Assembly (NCBI GenBank): GCA_050949055.1
Contig: JBMNFA010000009.1
Location: 558,001-622,000, forward strand
Direction: 5' to 3'
Origin: JAEZJZ01 sp050949055
Lineage (GTDB): Bacteria; Bacillota; UBA994; UBA5500
DNA length: 64,000 bases
Below are positions 38,867 to 48,600 of the stretch, one piece after another (positions within the stretch are counted from its first letter, which is position 1; each line of letters begins with the position of its first letter). Both the position numbers and the translations under genes were made by a program. The notes below the pieces were generated by a model. It was given only the letters and a program-made list of their open reading frames with translations. It was not told the origin of the DNA and ran no database searches.

Positions 38867-38907
38867 GACTCCCCGGACGATAAACTTACGAGGAGGGACA
38901 GAGTTAA

Positions 38908-39699
38908 GTGAAACCAAAGGAACTAAAAGTCCACCTGCTTTGCTTGGCAATGGTGGTGGTAGCCGAGCTTATCGGCACCAAGCGCATCACCATCGGCCCC
39001 GGCGTCATGCTGTTGCTGCCCATGCTTTATGCCCTGGTGATGGGCATGTTCCTGCCGGCATTCAAAGCCGTCGACCGCGAAGACATGGAACTAGCTTCCC
39101 CGCTGATCGGCCTTTCGGTGATGTTCCTCACCGCTAAAATGGGCACCACCATCGGCCCAAACCTGGCCAAAGTGGTCTCCGCTGGTCCTGCCCTGTTGCT
39201 GCAGGAGTTGGGCAATCTGGGCACCATCTTCTTCTCCCTGCCCGTTGCCGTGCTGGTGTTCAAGATGGGACGCGAAGCCGTCGGCGCCTGCTTCTCCATC
39301 TCCCGCGAAGGCTCGCTGGCCATCGTCGGCGACCTCTACGGCCTGGACGGCCCCGAGGGCCAAGGCGTCATGGGCGCCTACATCACCGGAACCCTGCTGG
39401 GAGCTATCTTCAACGGACTAATGGTGGGGGTGATCATCAGCTTCGGCATCTTCCACCCCTATGCCCTGGCCATGGCGGCCGGCACCGGCAGCGCCTCGAT
39501 GATGACCGCCGCACTGGGGCCAGTGCTGGCTGCCTATCCGGCCATGGAGGCGGAGATCAGCGCCTACGCGGCCACCAGCCAGCTGTTGACCAACGTGGAC
39601 GGCCTATATATGAGCCTGTTTATGGGCGTACCGATTACCGAATGGCTCTATCGTAAACTAAAGGGACGCAAATCCATCAACACGGGGGTGAGCGCCTGA
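38908..39699 (+). CDS. DUF3100 membrane protein (putative transporter)
   Basis: 263 residues with seven or more helices. The LIGTKRITIGPGVMLLLPMLYALVMG opening fits DUF3100. The family is undescribed but occurs beside amidohydrolases. GTG start after GAGGAGGGA; stop overlaps the next start by one base. Confidence 0.7.
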   Translation: MKPKELKVHLLCLAMVVVAELIGTKRITIGPGVMLLLPMLYALVMGMFLPAFKAVDREDMELASPLIGLSVMFLTAKMGTTIGPNLAKVVSAGPALLLQELGNLGTIFFSLPVAVLVFKMGREAVGACFSISREGSLAIVGDLYGLDGPEGQGVMGAYITGTLLGAIFNGLMVGVIISFGIFHPYALAMAAGTGSASMMTAALGPVLAAYPAMEAEISAYAATSQLLTNVDGLYMSLFMGVPITEWLYRKLKGRKSINTGVSA

Positions 39700-40145
39700 T
39701 GAAGTTCAAAGACGTCTTTCGCATTTTCGTCGTTACCGCTCTGATCACCCTGGTCGGAAACTTCATCGGCTATAAGATCAATCCCATTCAGGCTATTCCC
39801 GGCATGCTGATTCTGCTGGTCATTGTCACGCTGGGTTACCTGGCCTCCAAGTATATCCCCATCAAGTTGCCCAGCATCGCCTATATCTCGGCCCTGGCTA
39901 TCATCGCCTCCATTCCGGGCGTGCCTGGTGCGGACACCGTAATCAAATATGTGGGAGACATTCAGTTCCTGGCTATCTGTACTCCCATCCTGGCCTACGC
40001 CGGAATCTCCATCGGCAAGGATATGAGCAGCTTCAAGCAACAGGGCCTGAAGATCATCGTGGTGGCATTGCTCACCTTCATCGGCACCTATGTGGGCTCC
40101 GCCATCATCGCAGAGGTTGTCCTCCGGCTGACCGGCGTAATCTAG
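39699..40145 (+). CDS. small membrane protein paired with DUF3100
   Basis: 148 residues with four to five helices; hydrophobic segments at about 8-25, 33-50, 57-75, 87-107 and 118-140. One-base overlap with the DUF3100 gene implies coupled translation, and together they could form a two-part transporter for the M20 substrate. I recognise no family motif. Confidence 0.65.
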   Translation: MKFKDVFRIFVVTALITLVGNFIGYKINPIQAIPGMLILLVIVTLGYLASKYIPIKLPSIAYISALAIIASIPGVPGADTVIKYVGDIQFLAICTPILAYAGISIGKDMSSFKQQGLKIIVVALLTFIGTYVGSAIIAEVVLRLTGVI

Positions 40146-40171
40146 TCCTCGGCCTCGCCGACCGAAACAAC

Positions 40172-40206
40172 AAGAACCGTCCCTCGAAACAAAAGGGACG
40201 GTTCTT
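40172..40206 (+). terminator. terminator-like hairpin after the M20 operon
   Basis: AAGAACCGTCCCT (40172-40184) pairs perfectly with 40194-40206, then CTTTTG. Carries the GGGACGG core of the dispersed repeats. Confidence 0.7.
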
Positions 40207-40287
40207 CTTTTGTCGCTGGCCCTCCCCAGCACCCCCAGTCACATCTCATCGCCCCCCCCGGCGGGGCCAAAATTCCTCCCCAGCGCT

Positions 40288-40500
40288 TCACTTACCCACC
40301 ATGCGCTTTACCAACAGGCGAATGATGGTGTTGACGGCCGGCACTTTGTTGCGGCCGCTGGGCAGTATGATCGCCGGGATCATGGCCAACAGGTACAGCA
40401 CCAGCGCCACCGCCAGCTCCCCATACATCTTCTGGCGCAGCAGCCGCACAGCCTCGATTCCCATCAGTGTCAGAAACAGCAACGCGATCAGTATTCTCAT
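40288..40500 (-). CDS. small membrane protein at the end of the ger operon
   Basis: 70 residues, two hydrophobic helices (about 2-18 and 28-46). Its ATG overlaps the gerAB stop (ATGA), so it is translated with the receptor operon. It could be a GerD-like or GerAD-type accessory subunit; no motif proves this. Confidence 0.6.
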   Translation of the reverse strand: MRILIALLFLTLMGIEAVRLLRQKMYGELAVALVLYLLAMIPAIILPSGRNKVPAVNTIIRLLVKRMVGK

Positions 40501-41588
40501 TGCTCATCCCTCCGTGGTTTCCCGAAGACCATCGCTCCCAGCAGAATCACCAGCGGCAGCCCAACTGCAAACAAGGGCGCATAGTAAGGCCAGGTTTCCG
40601 TTATGAACACATGGCTCTCGGCAAAGCCATGCTGAAAATCGGTAATGGATAGTATCACCATCAACACCCCGACGGGTAGGATCAGCGGCTGATGCGAGCG
40701 CAGCCCGCAGAGTTCAGCGATGGCGGCTGCCGCGCCATAAAGCAATACGGACACCTTAACGAAGCCCATGGTCAGGAAGCTGACGGCGCTGATGATCTCC
40801 AGTCGCGTGAAAACTTCACCCACCGAGATCAGTCTGGTGGCGGTGAATGAAGGGAAGACCACGTTCTCAATTGCAGCCCCCAGCACAGCGATGTTGCGAA
40901 AGGTGGACATGGTCAACACCAGTCCGGCCAAAAGCAGCCCGCCCAGCACTGGCTTGCGTGTGTCGCACTTGGCTGGCAGATGCGGCAGCATCATCAGGAA
41001 GACGACGCTCTCGGCAAAGGGAAACATACCCGCGCTGTGCGCCACAGCCAGCAGCTGCTTGCCGCCTACGTCGATTAGCGGCAAGAAGTTCTCGGGAATC
41101 ATCTCGCCCAACAGCGCCACAAAGGTTGACAATTCAAGCAGAATGATCAGCGGGAGGAGGATGGTGGTCGAGCGGGCGAGGGTGTCAACCCCCTTGCTGA
41201 CGGCATAGGCAGCTACCAGCCCCAACGGGATGCCGAACCAGATGGCAGGTGTTGCCTGCAACATAGTGATCTCAAAGTAATCTTCAAAGTTTCCCAGCAC
41301 CAATCCGCCCAGCTGCAGCATGAACCAGATGAATAGCAGTGACGGAATTGCTCCCAGGATTCGTCCAAACACCTGCTGCGACGCCTGCACCAGATTCTGG
41401 TGTTGAAAGCGTTTGGACAATGTAGTGAACAGCAAGGCGATCAGCAGGCCTTCCACTGTTCCCAGTGCCATTGCAATCCAACCACTGCGCACCGCGATGT
41501 TGGTTGAACCAAGCACCAGTGACGAGCCGAATGTATAGGCGGTTACCAGGATGGTCAACTGGGAGGGGGAGATCGTATCTCTATTCAT
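40497..41588 (-). CDS. gerAB: spore germination receptor subunit GerAB
   Basis: 363 residues, ten membrane helices, amino-acid permease fold of the GerAB/EndoB family; the germinant-binding subunit in the inner spore membrane. N-terminal ISPSQLTILVTAYTFGSSLV is typical. ATG 41588 preferred, 8 bases after GAGGAG; GTG 41597 is too close. Confidence 0.9.
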   Translation of the reverse strand: MNRDTISPSQLTILVTAYTFGSSLVLGSTNIAVRSGWIAMALGTVEGLLIALLFTTLSKRFQHQNLVQASQQVFGRILGAIPSLLFIWFMLQLGGLVLGNFEDYFEITMLQATPAIWFGIPLGLVAAYAVSKGVDTLARSTTILLPLIILLELSTFVALLGEMIPENFLPLIDVGGKQLLAVAHSAGMFPFAESVVFLMMLPHLPAKCDTRKPVLGGLLLAGLVLTMSTFRNIAVLGAAIENVVFPSFTATRLISVGEVFTRLEIISAVSFLTMGFVKVSVLLYGAAAAIAELCGLRSHQPLILPVGVLMVILSITDFQHGFAESHVFITETWPYYAPLFAVGLPLVILLGAMVFGKPRRDEQ

Positions 41589-41656
41589 CTGGCACACTCC
41601 TCTTCGGCCTTAATGCCAACCTGCGCAACTCGTGTTACACCACTGTCCCAGCTCGT

Positions 41657-42880
41657 CTATCTATTCGGATGATTGCTGGCACCGATCAGCCCATATCTGT
41701 CCACGTGAGTCCTCACCGCGATTTCAATCTGCAACTTACTGAACGTTTCCGGCCACGTCTCCTTCAGCTGTTTCCATGCCTGCGGCTGCTTTGCCCTCAG
41801 TTTATCTCCAAAGCCAAAGATATCGGTTTGCTGCTGCTGCGCCTTGGCAATCGCCGCCGCAACTTCGTGTTGCACCGCAGCCGCATATTGAGCTTCCACT
41901 TGTTCTAGGCTCTCGATGGAAGTCAGGTTGTCGTCGCCCTCCTGTGAGCCAATCTGGGCACTGGCCTGCAGCAAGACGCTGACCTTCGGCGTGTCGCCGT
42001 CCATTTCAACCTTGATGTTGCTCTTAGTAGCCACTATCTCCAAATCCACCAGCTGTCCGCTCTCCGGCATCCTGATATTGACGATGCCCGAGTCCACCTC
42101 GCCGACCACCCAACGATACCCTCTTGATTCGGTCAAATCGAGGGTTCCCACCATTCTGTCATCCAGAAAGATCGCCGTACCCACCAGACGCAAAATCCGC
42201 TCTGGGACGCTCCCTTGTTCTGGCGACACCTTGCTGCCTACAAACGATCTATCATCTCCAACCGAGGCGGCCGTGACTGAATCGACCAGACTGGCCACCG
42301 GCTGCAGCCCGGGGAGTGAGGCCAGGCTGCGACGGAAGTGCTGCAGCTTGGATAGCCCTATGGAGGACGTGGCCATCGACGCGTTCAGCAGTTTGGCCAG
42401 CCCCACGCCAGGGACGCGCTCGAACTCGGTGACCGAGTAGATAACATCCTTCGCCTTGCCCGTGGCCACCAACAGTTGCAGGTCTGGCCGGAACTCCTCG
42501 TCGCGCACCAGCAGGTCTATCACCGGATAGACCCCTCTTTCGGCCAACGTCCTGCCGATGATCACCACCCGGTCGTGCGAAAAGAACAGCCTGCGGCTGG
42601 AGATGGTAGTGGCCTTGCGGACGGCATCGAAGACAGAGTTGCCGGTGGTCGTGACCACCGCGAACGGCCTGCCGCCGCTGGCGGCGTTCACAGTGCCCAC
42701 TCCAGACGGCCTCACCACCTGGGCGGTCACCTCGTACATCCCCGGTTCCGGGGCCAAGTCGATTCCTAATGCCGAGACGATGCCGAGTTCGCTAATCTCC
42801 ACCCTATCGCGGCAGCCTCCGGCGGAGCACAGTGTGCCCAGCAGGGCTAGCATCAGCAGCAGGCGGGTGCGAGTGTTCAA
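41657..42880 (-). CDS. gerAC: spore germination lipoprotein GerAC
   Basis: 407 residues. Signal peptide with a lipobox-like SAGG-C23, then CRDRVEISELGIVSALGIDL, the hallmark GerAC N-terminus; the C-terminal domain ends with an amphipathic segment before DRYGLIGASNHPN. TTG start overlapping the gerAA stop, after GGAGGGATAGG. Lipoprotein subunit on the outer face of the inner spore membrane. Confidence 0.92.
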   Translation of the reverse strand: MNTRTRLLLMLALLGTLCSAGGCRDRVEISELGIVSALGIDLAPEPGMYEVTAQVVRPSGVGTVNAASGGRPFAVVTTTGNSVFDAVRKATTISSRRLFFSHDRVVIIGRTLAERGVYPVIDLLVRDEEFRPDLQLLVATGKAKDVIYSVTEFERVPGVGLAKLLNASMATSSIGLSKLQHFRRSLASLPGLQPVASLVDSVTAASVGDDRSFVGSKVSPEQGSVPERILRLVGTAIFLDDRMVGTLDLTESRGYRWVVGEVDSGIVNIRMPESGQLVDLEIVATKSNIKVEMDGDTPKVSVLLQASAQIGSQEGDDNLTSIESLEQVEAQYAAAVQHEVAAAIAKAQQQQTDIFGFGDKLRAKQPQAWKQLKETWPETFSKLQIEIAVRTHVDRYGLIGASNHPNR

Positions 42881-44436
42881 GACCTATCCCTCCTTGGCTT
42901 AGCAGATGCTGCAAATCTCCGCTTCTCTTGCGATGGCAGGGCCTGGGGGCGCTGGCGCATCATCCACAGCGGTGCCCGCACAAACAGATCCTTCTGGCCA
43001 GACGCACTGAACGGTGCCCACGGCCAAAGGTACAGCACGCCAAAGGATCGCAGGCTGCAGAGATGCACCAGCAAGAACAGGGCGGCAATCAGCATGCCAA
43101 ACAATCCACTGAAGCCTGCGACGATGGTCAGCAGAAAGCGCAGAATGGTCGATGCATCCCCGTGTGGTGTGATCACAAAGGATGAAAGCGAGGTCAACGC
43201 AGCCACAATGATCGCTGGTGCCCCAAACAATCCGGCTTGAATCGCCGCCTGTCCAATTACCAGTGTGCCCACAATGCTCACCGCCTGACCGATATTGGCC
43301 GGCAGGCGCAGGCTTGCTTCCCGCACAATCTCAAAGATGAGGATGACTAACAGCATTTCCAAGTAGGCGGGGAAGGGGGTGCCCTCGGCTGTAGCCGACA
43401 TAGTCACCAACAGCGGCGTGGGAATCAGCTCCTGATGATAGCTGACCAATGCCACATATAACGCTGGCAAAGCGGTGGCCACCAACAGCGCTACGAAGCG
43501 GATCAGCCTGACCAAGCTGGAGTATAAGGTGCGCGAGTAATAGTCTTCCGGCGTTTGCAGCCCTTCCGCAAACAACATGGGAACCGTCAGCACCAGCGGT
43601 GTTCCGTCAATAACAATGCCCACCCGTCCCTCCTGCAACTTGGCGATAACCACATCCGGCCGCTCGCTGTTTCCCACCTGCGCAAAGATCGACCAGGGGT
43701 TATCCTCAATCAGCTGCTCGATATAGCCCGATTCCAGGATACTGTCGATGCGGATCCGCGACAGTCGGTGCTTCACCTCCTGCACCAGTTCGTCCTGCAC
43801 CAACTTCCGTATGTAGATAATGCCCACCTGGGTGTGGCTTCTTTCCCCAATGGTCATCCTTTCCAACACCAAATCCTTGTTCCGCATCCATCTGCGCAGC
43901 AATGATACATTGGTGATCAAGTTTTCGGTAAAGCTCGCCCGCGGTCCACGCACTGGCCGCTCAGTATTTGGTTCCATGATCGGGCGTTCCGGCGACTGGG
44001 CGGTGCTAAGAATTATCGCCAGGTCTGCGCGGTCCACCAGCACTAGGCAGTCCCCGTTGAGCACGCTTTGCTCTAGGCTGAGCACATCACTCGAGTAGGC
44101 CAGGCCACCCACTTGCAGCACAGAGCTGCCCAACAGTTCAACCAAAGGCCGTCCTGCCTTCACCTTGGGCAACCCGCCGATGGTCAAAAGCAGCGGCTGC
44201 AACACCAGTTCCCCGATGATATCCTGCTTGTTCAGGCTGTCGATATAGACCAACGCTGCCTGCGTCGGCGGCACCGTCCGCAGCGACAAACGCTGGATCG
44301 TCAGATCATCCCCAGCAATATCCGCAAAATAGGCCAGGTCGTGCTCCAGCTTGCCCGCCAGTTGCGGCGGCGGCTCACTCGCTTTGGATTGTCTCATCAG
44401 CAACGCAGCCAACTTGCGCTTGAGAAAGCCAAACAC
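42877..44436 (-). CDS. gerAA: spore germination receptor subunit GerAA
   Basis: 519 residues: large N-terminal cytoplasmic region, four to five C-terminal helices. GerA signatures: RRWMRNKDLVLERMTIGERS, VKHRLSRIRIDSILESGYIEQLIEDN, GRVGIVIDGTPLVLTVP. I choose GTG 44436 because GGAGGGGG lies seven bases upstream; an upstream in-frame GTG at 44466 has no ribosome site. Order A-C-B differs from the Bacillus A-B-C. Confidence 0.92.
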   Translation of the reverse strand: MFGFLKRKLAALLMRQSKASEPPPQLAGKLEHDLAYFADIAGDDLTIQRLSLRTVPPTQAALVYIDSLNKQDIIGELVLQPLLLTIGGLPKVKAGRPLVELLGSSVLQVGGLAYSSDVLSLEQSVLNGDCLVLVDRADLAIILSTAQSPERPIMEPNTERPVRGPRASFTENLITNVSLLRRWMRNKDLVLERMTIGERSHTQVGIIYIRKLVQDELVQEVKHRLSRIRIDSILESGYIEQLIEDNPWSIFAQVGNSERPDVVIAKLQEGRVGIVIDGTPLVLTVPMLFAEGLQTPEDYYSRTLYSSLVRLIRFVALLVATALPALYVALVSYHQELIPTPLLVTMSATAEGTPFPAYLEMLLVILIFEIVREASLRLPANIGQAVSIVGTLVIGQAAIQAGLFGAPAIIVAALTSLSSFVITPHGDASTILRFLLTIVAGFSGLFGMLIAALFLLVHLCSLRSFGVLYLWPWAPFSASGQKDLFVRAPLWMMRQRPQALPSQEKRRFAASAKPRRDRS

Positions 44437-44889
44437 GCCCCAGCCCCCTCCGGCATCCCGTTCCACTTATTGTTTCCAACCCGCGGGGGCCATATCCACC
44501 GCACTCCCTACACCGCGCGTTGATCCGGACCAGCAGGAACATGGTTCTTCGCTTCGGTGCGATCGCTGAACGGAAACAGGCACCTAACCCTTAGTGGCCT
44601 ACTCACACACAAAGCCGTTAGGCGAAAGGAAGGAATTCATTACCTAAAGCACCCAAGTTGAGACTAGAGGTGCGGAGGAGAGCGTTTGTTTTGCACTTAT
44701 GTTCTGCTGCAGCAAAAAGACGGCTTCTGGCTTGCGCCAGTTGCCGTCTGCTGTGGTCATCCGGGACTGTTAATGTAGTAGTAGCCCCTTCTTGTTACTC
44801 TGTATTCAAGTCGCTATCCTGCACCCAAAGGAGACCTTCCCCACGCCGTTCCGCTGGATTTCCTCAGCCTCTCGGCAGTACAATTACCC
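44437..44889. other. 453-base gap upstream of gerAA
   Basis: Apart from the minus-strand terminator at 44713-44749, no gene or clear sigma-G promoter was recognised; a GGATA at about 44489 and ACAATAA near 44470 on the minus strand only loosely fit. Confidence 0.4.
44713..44749 (-). terminator. terminator of the XRE regulator gene
   Basis: Minus strand: AGACGGC...GCCGTCT outer stem with an inner CTGGC/GCCAG stem, then TTTTTGC. Lies 140 bases past the regulator stop. Confidence 0.75.
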
Positions 44890-45279
44890 CTATTCTTCCC
44901 TAGACCTACCCCGCACTTGCCGCAAAGCTTCAATTATACTATCCAATGCTTCTTTGGGTATCTTCAAGTCCTTGGCCTTGCGGGCAAGCTGCACGTAAGC
45001 CAGGCCGTCTTGCTCCCTCAGAAACTCCTGAATGTCGTCGGGCAGTACATTATTTAATTCCGCGAGAGGGAACAGCGTCGTCTCGTCGAAAAAGATATCT
45101 ATAGGGACTTTGAATGCGTCGGCAATGTTTTTCATGATGCCTATGGTCGGTTCGCGAGTCTCCCGCTCCAGTTCGGATATATAAGAACGTGAGACGCCAG
45201 CCCTCTCTGCCAACTCCGCTTGGGCCCAGTTCTTCAGTTGTCGCAAATGCCTTATCTTCTTGCCTAGTGAAACACGCAT
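44890..45279 (-). CDS. XRE-family (SinR-like) transcriptional regulator
   Basis: 129 residues. Residues 5-62 are a Cro/C1 helix-turn-helix (GKKIRHLRQLKNWAQAELAE, then GVSRSYISELERETREPTIG); the rest is helical, ending in a short segment like a dimerisation tail. GGAGGG precedes the ATG. It diverges from the giant SLH gene, and a perfect 14-base palindrome lies in that gene's leader, so it is the likely regulator of surface-protein expression (inference). Confidence 0.88.
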   Translation of the reverse strand: MRVSLGKKIRHLRQLKNWAQAELAERAGVSRSYISELERETREPTIGIMKNIADAFKVPIDIFFDETTLFPLAELNNVLPDDIQEFLREQDGLAYVQLARKAKDLKIPKEALDSIIEALRQVRGRSREE

Positions 45280-45443
45280 ACAAATCCCTCCAGTGTTGCC
45301 TTACATTCTGCTTTTTGCGCGCCTTTCACCAAGCCCTGATGACACGGCCTCCAACGCCTATTGCAGTTTACCACTGGTGGCCTAGGGGTGTCCATAGGGC
45401 TGAAGTCCTATGAAAGGGGGTTGTCTTTTGATCAGGATAACTC

Positions 45444-45472
45444 TTGACTGTAACTAGCAATTGATGGATAAT
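45444..45472 (+). promoter_or_regulatory. sigma-A promoter of the giant SLH gene
   Basis: TTGACT (45444-45449), 17 bases, GATAAT (45467-45472). Leader of about 127 bases. A second TTGACA at 45472-45477 has no matching -10. Confidence 0.6.
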
Positions 45473-45505
45473 TGACACAACAATTATCTTTTTTTTCACT
45501 CAAAT

Positions 45506-45519
45506 GACACTATAGTGTC
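45506..45519 (+). promoter_or_regulatory. perfect 14-base palindrome GACACTATAGTGTC
   Basis: Self-complementary, 5-base half-sites GACAC/GTGTC spaced by 4, the usual form of XRE-regulator sites. About 27 bases downstream of the predicted start point, in position for repression. Confidence 0.65.
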
Positions 45520-45605
45520 GAGGCGTGATTGATTAGTTCTAGGAGATAGTCATTTAATGCACCAACAAGCCTTATAACGACAAGAATGGAAGGAGTGTAC
45601 GCAAG

Positions 45606-48600
45606 TTGAGTAAGAAGGTTAAACGCACTTTGGTTGCCGCTTTGCTGACCATTGCCTTACTACTCCCAATGGTTCCGGGAGTCAGAGGTGATGTTCCCAA
45701 CTTCAAGGATGTCCCCGGTCATTGGGCAGAGTACAACATCGGAAATTGGTTGCGCATGGGGCTGGCCGGCGGATATCCTGACGGAACCTTCAGGCCTGAT
45801 CAAGTTGTCAACAGGGCAGAATTCATTTCCTTTCTCAATAGGGCCTTTGGGTATACCGCAACAGGGGAGATATCCTTCTCGGATGTATCTCCGACAGATT
45901 GGTTCTATGGTGAAGTAGTAAGAGCAGTTGAGGCAGGATACGTAGCTGGTTTTGAGGATGGCACCTTCCGTCCTCATCAACCTATCAGCCGCATAGACGC
46001 CGCCGAGATGCTTCACGTTGCCATCAAGCTGCATCTCAAAGAATTTCAGGATGCGCTGAATGACTATCTCGACATAGACCTCTTGTCTGAAGAGCAAAGA
46101 GTGGCAGCGAACGCACTGGTGAGCACTGGTCTCATGGTTGGTCCAGCTCCGAACATGTTTGCGCCGCATGCCGCGATGACCAGGGCACAGACCGTTGCCA
46201 TCCTAGACCGTGCCGCAGGAGAGATCTACCGGGTAGCAGGCACATACGGTCCCGAAGATGAAGTGCAGATCGTCAACAGGAACGTCACCGTCAGTGTAAC
46301 CGGAGTTACACTACGTAATATGCTCATCAACGGAAACCTCTATCTAACCGAAGGCATCGGCGACGGTGAAGTTACCCTTCACAACGTTGTTGTTGAAGGA
46401 GACACCATAGTGGCCGGTGGCGGGCCAAATAGTATTCACAACACAGGGGAGACCAGCCTCCCTTACGTTATCATCATCGACCCCAACAACGTCGTCAGTG
46501 TGGTTTACCTTGATGACAGCAGCAGTGACTATGTGGTTTGGCACTCTGGTGGGTCCTATCAGGGTGGTCAAAGCACCGCCTCCATGACCCTTTCCAGCAA
46601 CATACCCCCGGGCTCTCAAGTCCAGTTCGTGGGCAACTTCACGCACATCGACGTCAACTCGCCTGACATCACCGTGAGTATGGGGCCGGGGTCGACTGCT
46701 GAGAGCGTTTCAATGGGACCTGATGCCCAAAACAGCGCCTTCAATATGGTGGGGGCTACGGTAGGCACCTTTACTCTCGATGCGACTGCCAACCTACATA
46801 TGGACGAGACCTCACATATTGACGTCCTCAACACTTCTGAAAACTCAACTGGTTCAGATATCACAGTGATTGGTGGAAGCTCCATCGGTACGATGAACGT
46901 TGACGCCACAATCACCGCTCATCTGGATGATGTCTCTCATATAGACGCTCTAAACGACAACTCAGATGACTCCGATTATGACGTCATTGGAGGCAGCTGG
47001 ATCGGCAAGAAGCCTCCGTCGCCTCCTGATGATGACCCACCGTACACACCTCCGAGTAAGACCACCTACGCGTTTGAATACACCCTGCCGGGAGCAATAA
47101 CGGCAGAAGAGAGCTACCAGATACCGGTGACCATTAAGCCCGCCAAGGCAGGGGACATCGGTTATGCCAGCGTGCGCTTTGACGTTGAGGTAACCACGCC
47201 CGACGGAGCGAACGTACAGCTTCTGGCCGAGGATACTAACGGAGTGGTGCATGACGTAGCCCAGATCGGTTACTGGGGACCGTATAGTGGCTTCCCGATC
47301 GACAAGGACTACACCGCCACCACCGACTTCACCGCCATCTTCTCCGCTCCTGGCGAGTACATCATCAGCTTTAAGCTGGTCGACGTGGAGAACGCAGGTG
47401 CAGTAATAGCAGCAGGAAGCGTTACGGTAGAGGTCATTGCAGCAGAAGCGCCTGGCCAGCTCGTTCTGGAAGGGGCGGAAGAGGTCACAGCTTCTGACGC
47501 ACTGGTCTACTACACCGTGCGCTGGTACGGGGACAACCAAGACGATCTATATGCAGGTCTTTCCGGAGCCAGCTTTGCCTGGACCATGAAACTGGGCGAC
47601 GAGGTACTGGAAGACGAGTTATATGAATTTGACCAGATCAAAGCAGCCGGCAAGGTGTGGGAGCATCCAGACGGAGACAGCATTTGCGTAAGCATCTCCG
47701 AGCGGTACAGAGAGGCCGGCACCTATACCCTGACCGGTATCCTCAGCCATCCCAGCGGCTGGCAGCAGACAGTCACCAAGACGGTAACTGTTACCCTGCC
47801 GCCGGTAGAGCTAGCTCTCACAGAGCCGGTAGTTCACGATGCAGAGCAGAAGACCATAGTTTACACCTTCAACGAAGAGTTCAAGCTGATCCGAGAGTTT
47901 GACCAGCCGTGGGAAATAAAGGCCTCAGACTTTGAGGCCGAAAATGCAGGACTGTTCCAGATCTTCATACTGGGCGATGACTACAGCTATGATTACCCCG
48001 ACAGTATGAGAGGCACAGTCACGGATGTTGCCTGGGATGGCAACGCTAAGACCCTAACCCTCACCTACGAAGGTGAGCTGGAGCCTGGCACCTACTTGGT
48101 AGACACCTGGGGCTACACCATTGCTAGCTTGGATGATGTGGCCATTGATGCAGAAGCCAACTTCCCTCATGCTGTGTTTACAGTAGAGGCCGATCCGGTC
48201 CAGGAAGCATTGGAACAGCTGGTAGCGGATACTTCCATAACTGTCACCTATGTTGACAATGGCATGGAAGCCTCCTTCGATGACGAAATCGAGGTGCCAG
48301 ACGTCATTCAAGGTTACAAGATTGACGTACTAGTAACCTTAGACGTGGAATTACCAGAAGACGCAAGAGTAACCATCCTGTACAACGGTCTTGAAACCGC
48401 AGCCAAAGCAGTCCAGATATCTGGCACTGAAATTTGGCTGAGCGACTTGGTGCTTGGAGGTAACCCAGCAGACTTTGAGTCTGGTCCGGCAGCCACCTGG
48501 ACCGTGTTGATCAGTGGCAACGCAGATCAGCTGACGGTCAACGGTACCATTGAGAGCATTATCTCAAACGACGGTTTTGCAACGCAGATCGTCCTGGCAG

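Noticed and set aside
44658..44998. Two short plus-strand frames upstream of the XRE gene
   Set aside because: They overlap the minus-strand terminator and regulator and show no conserved features.
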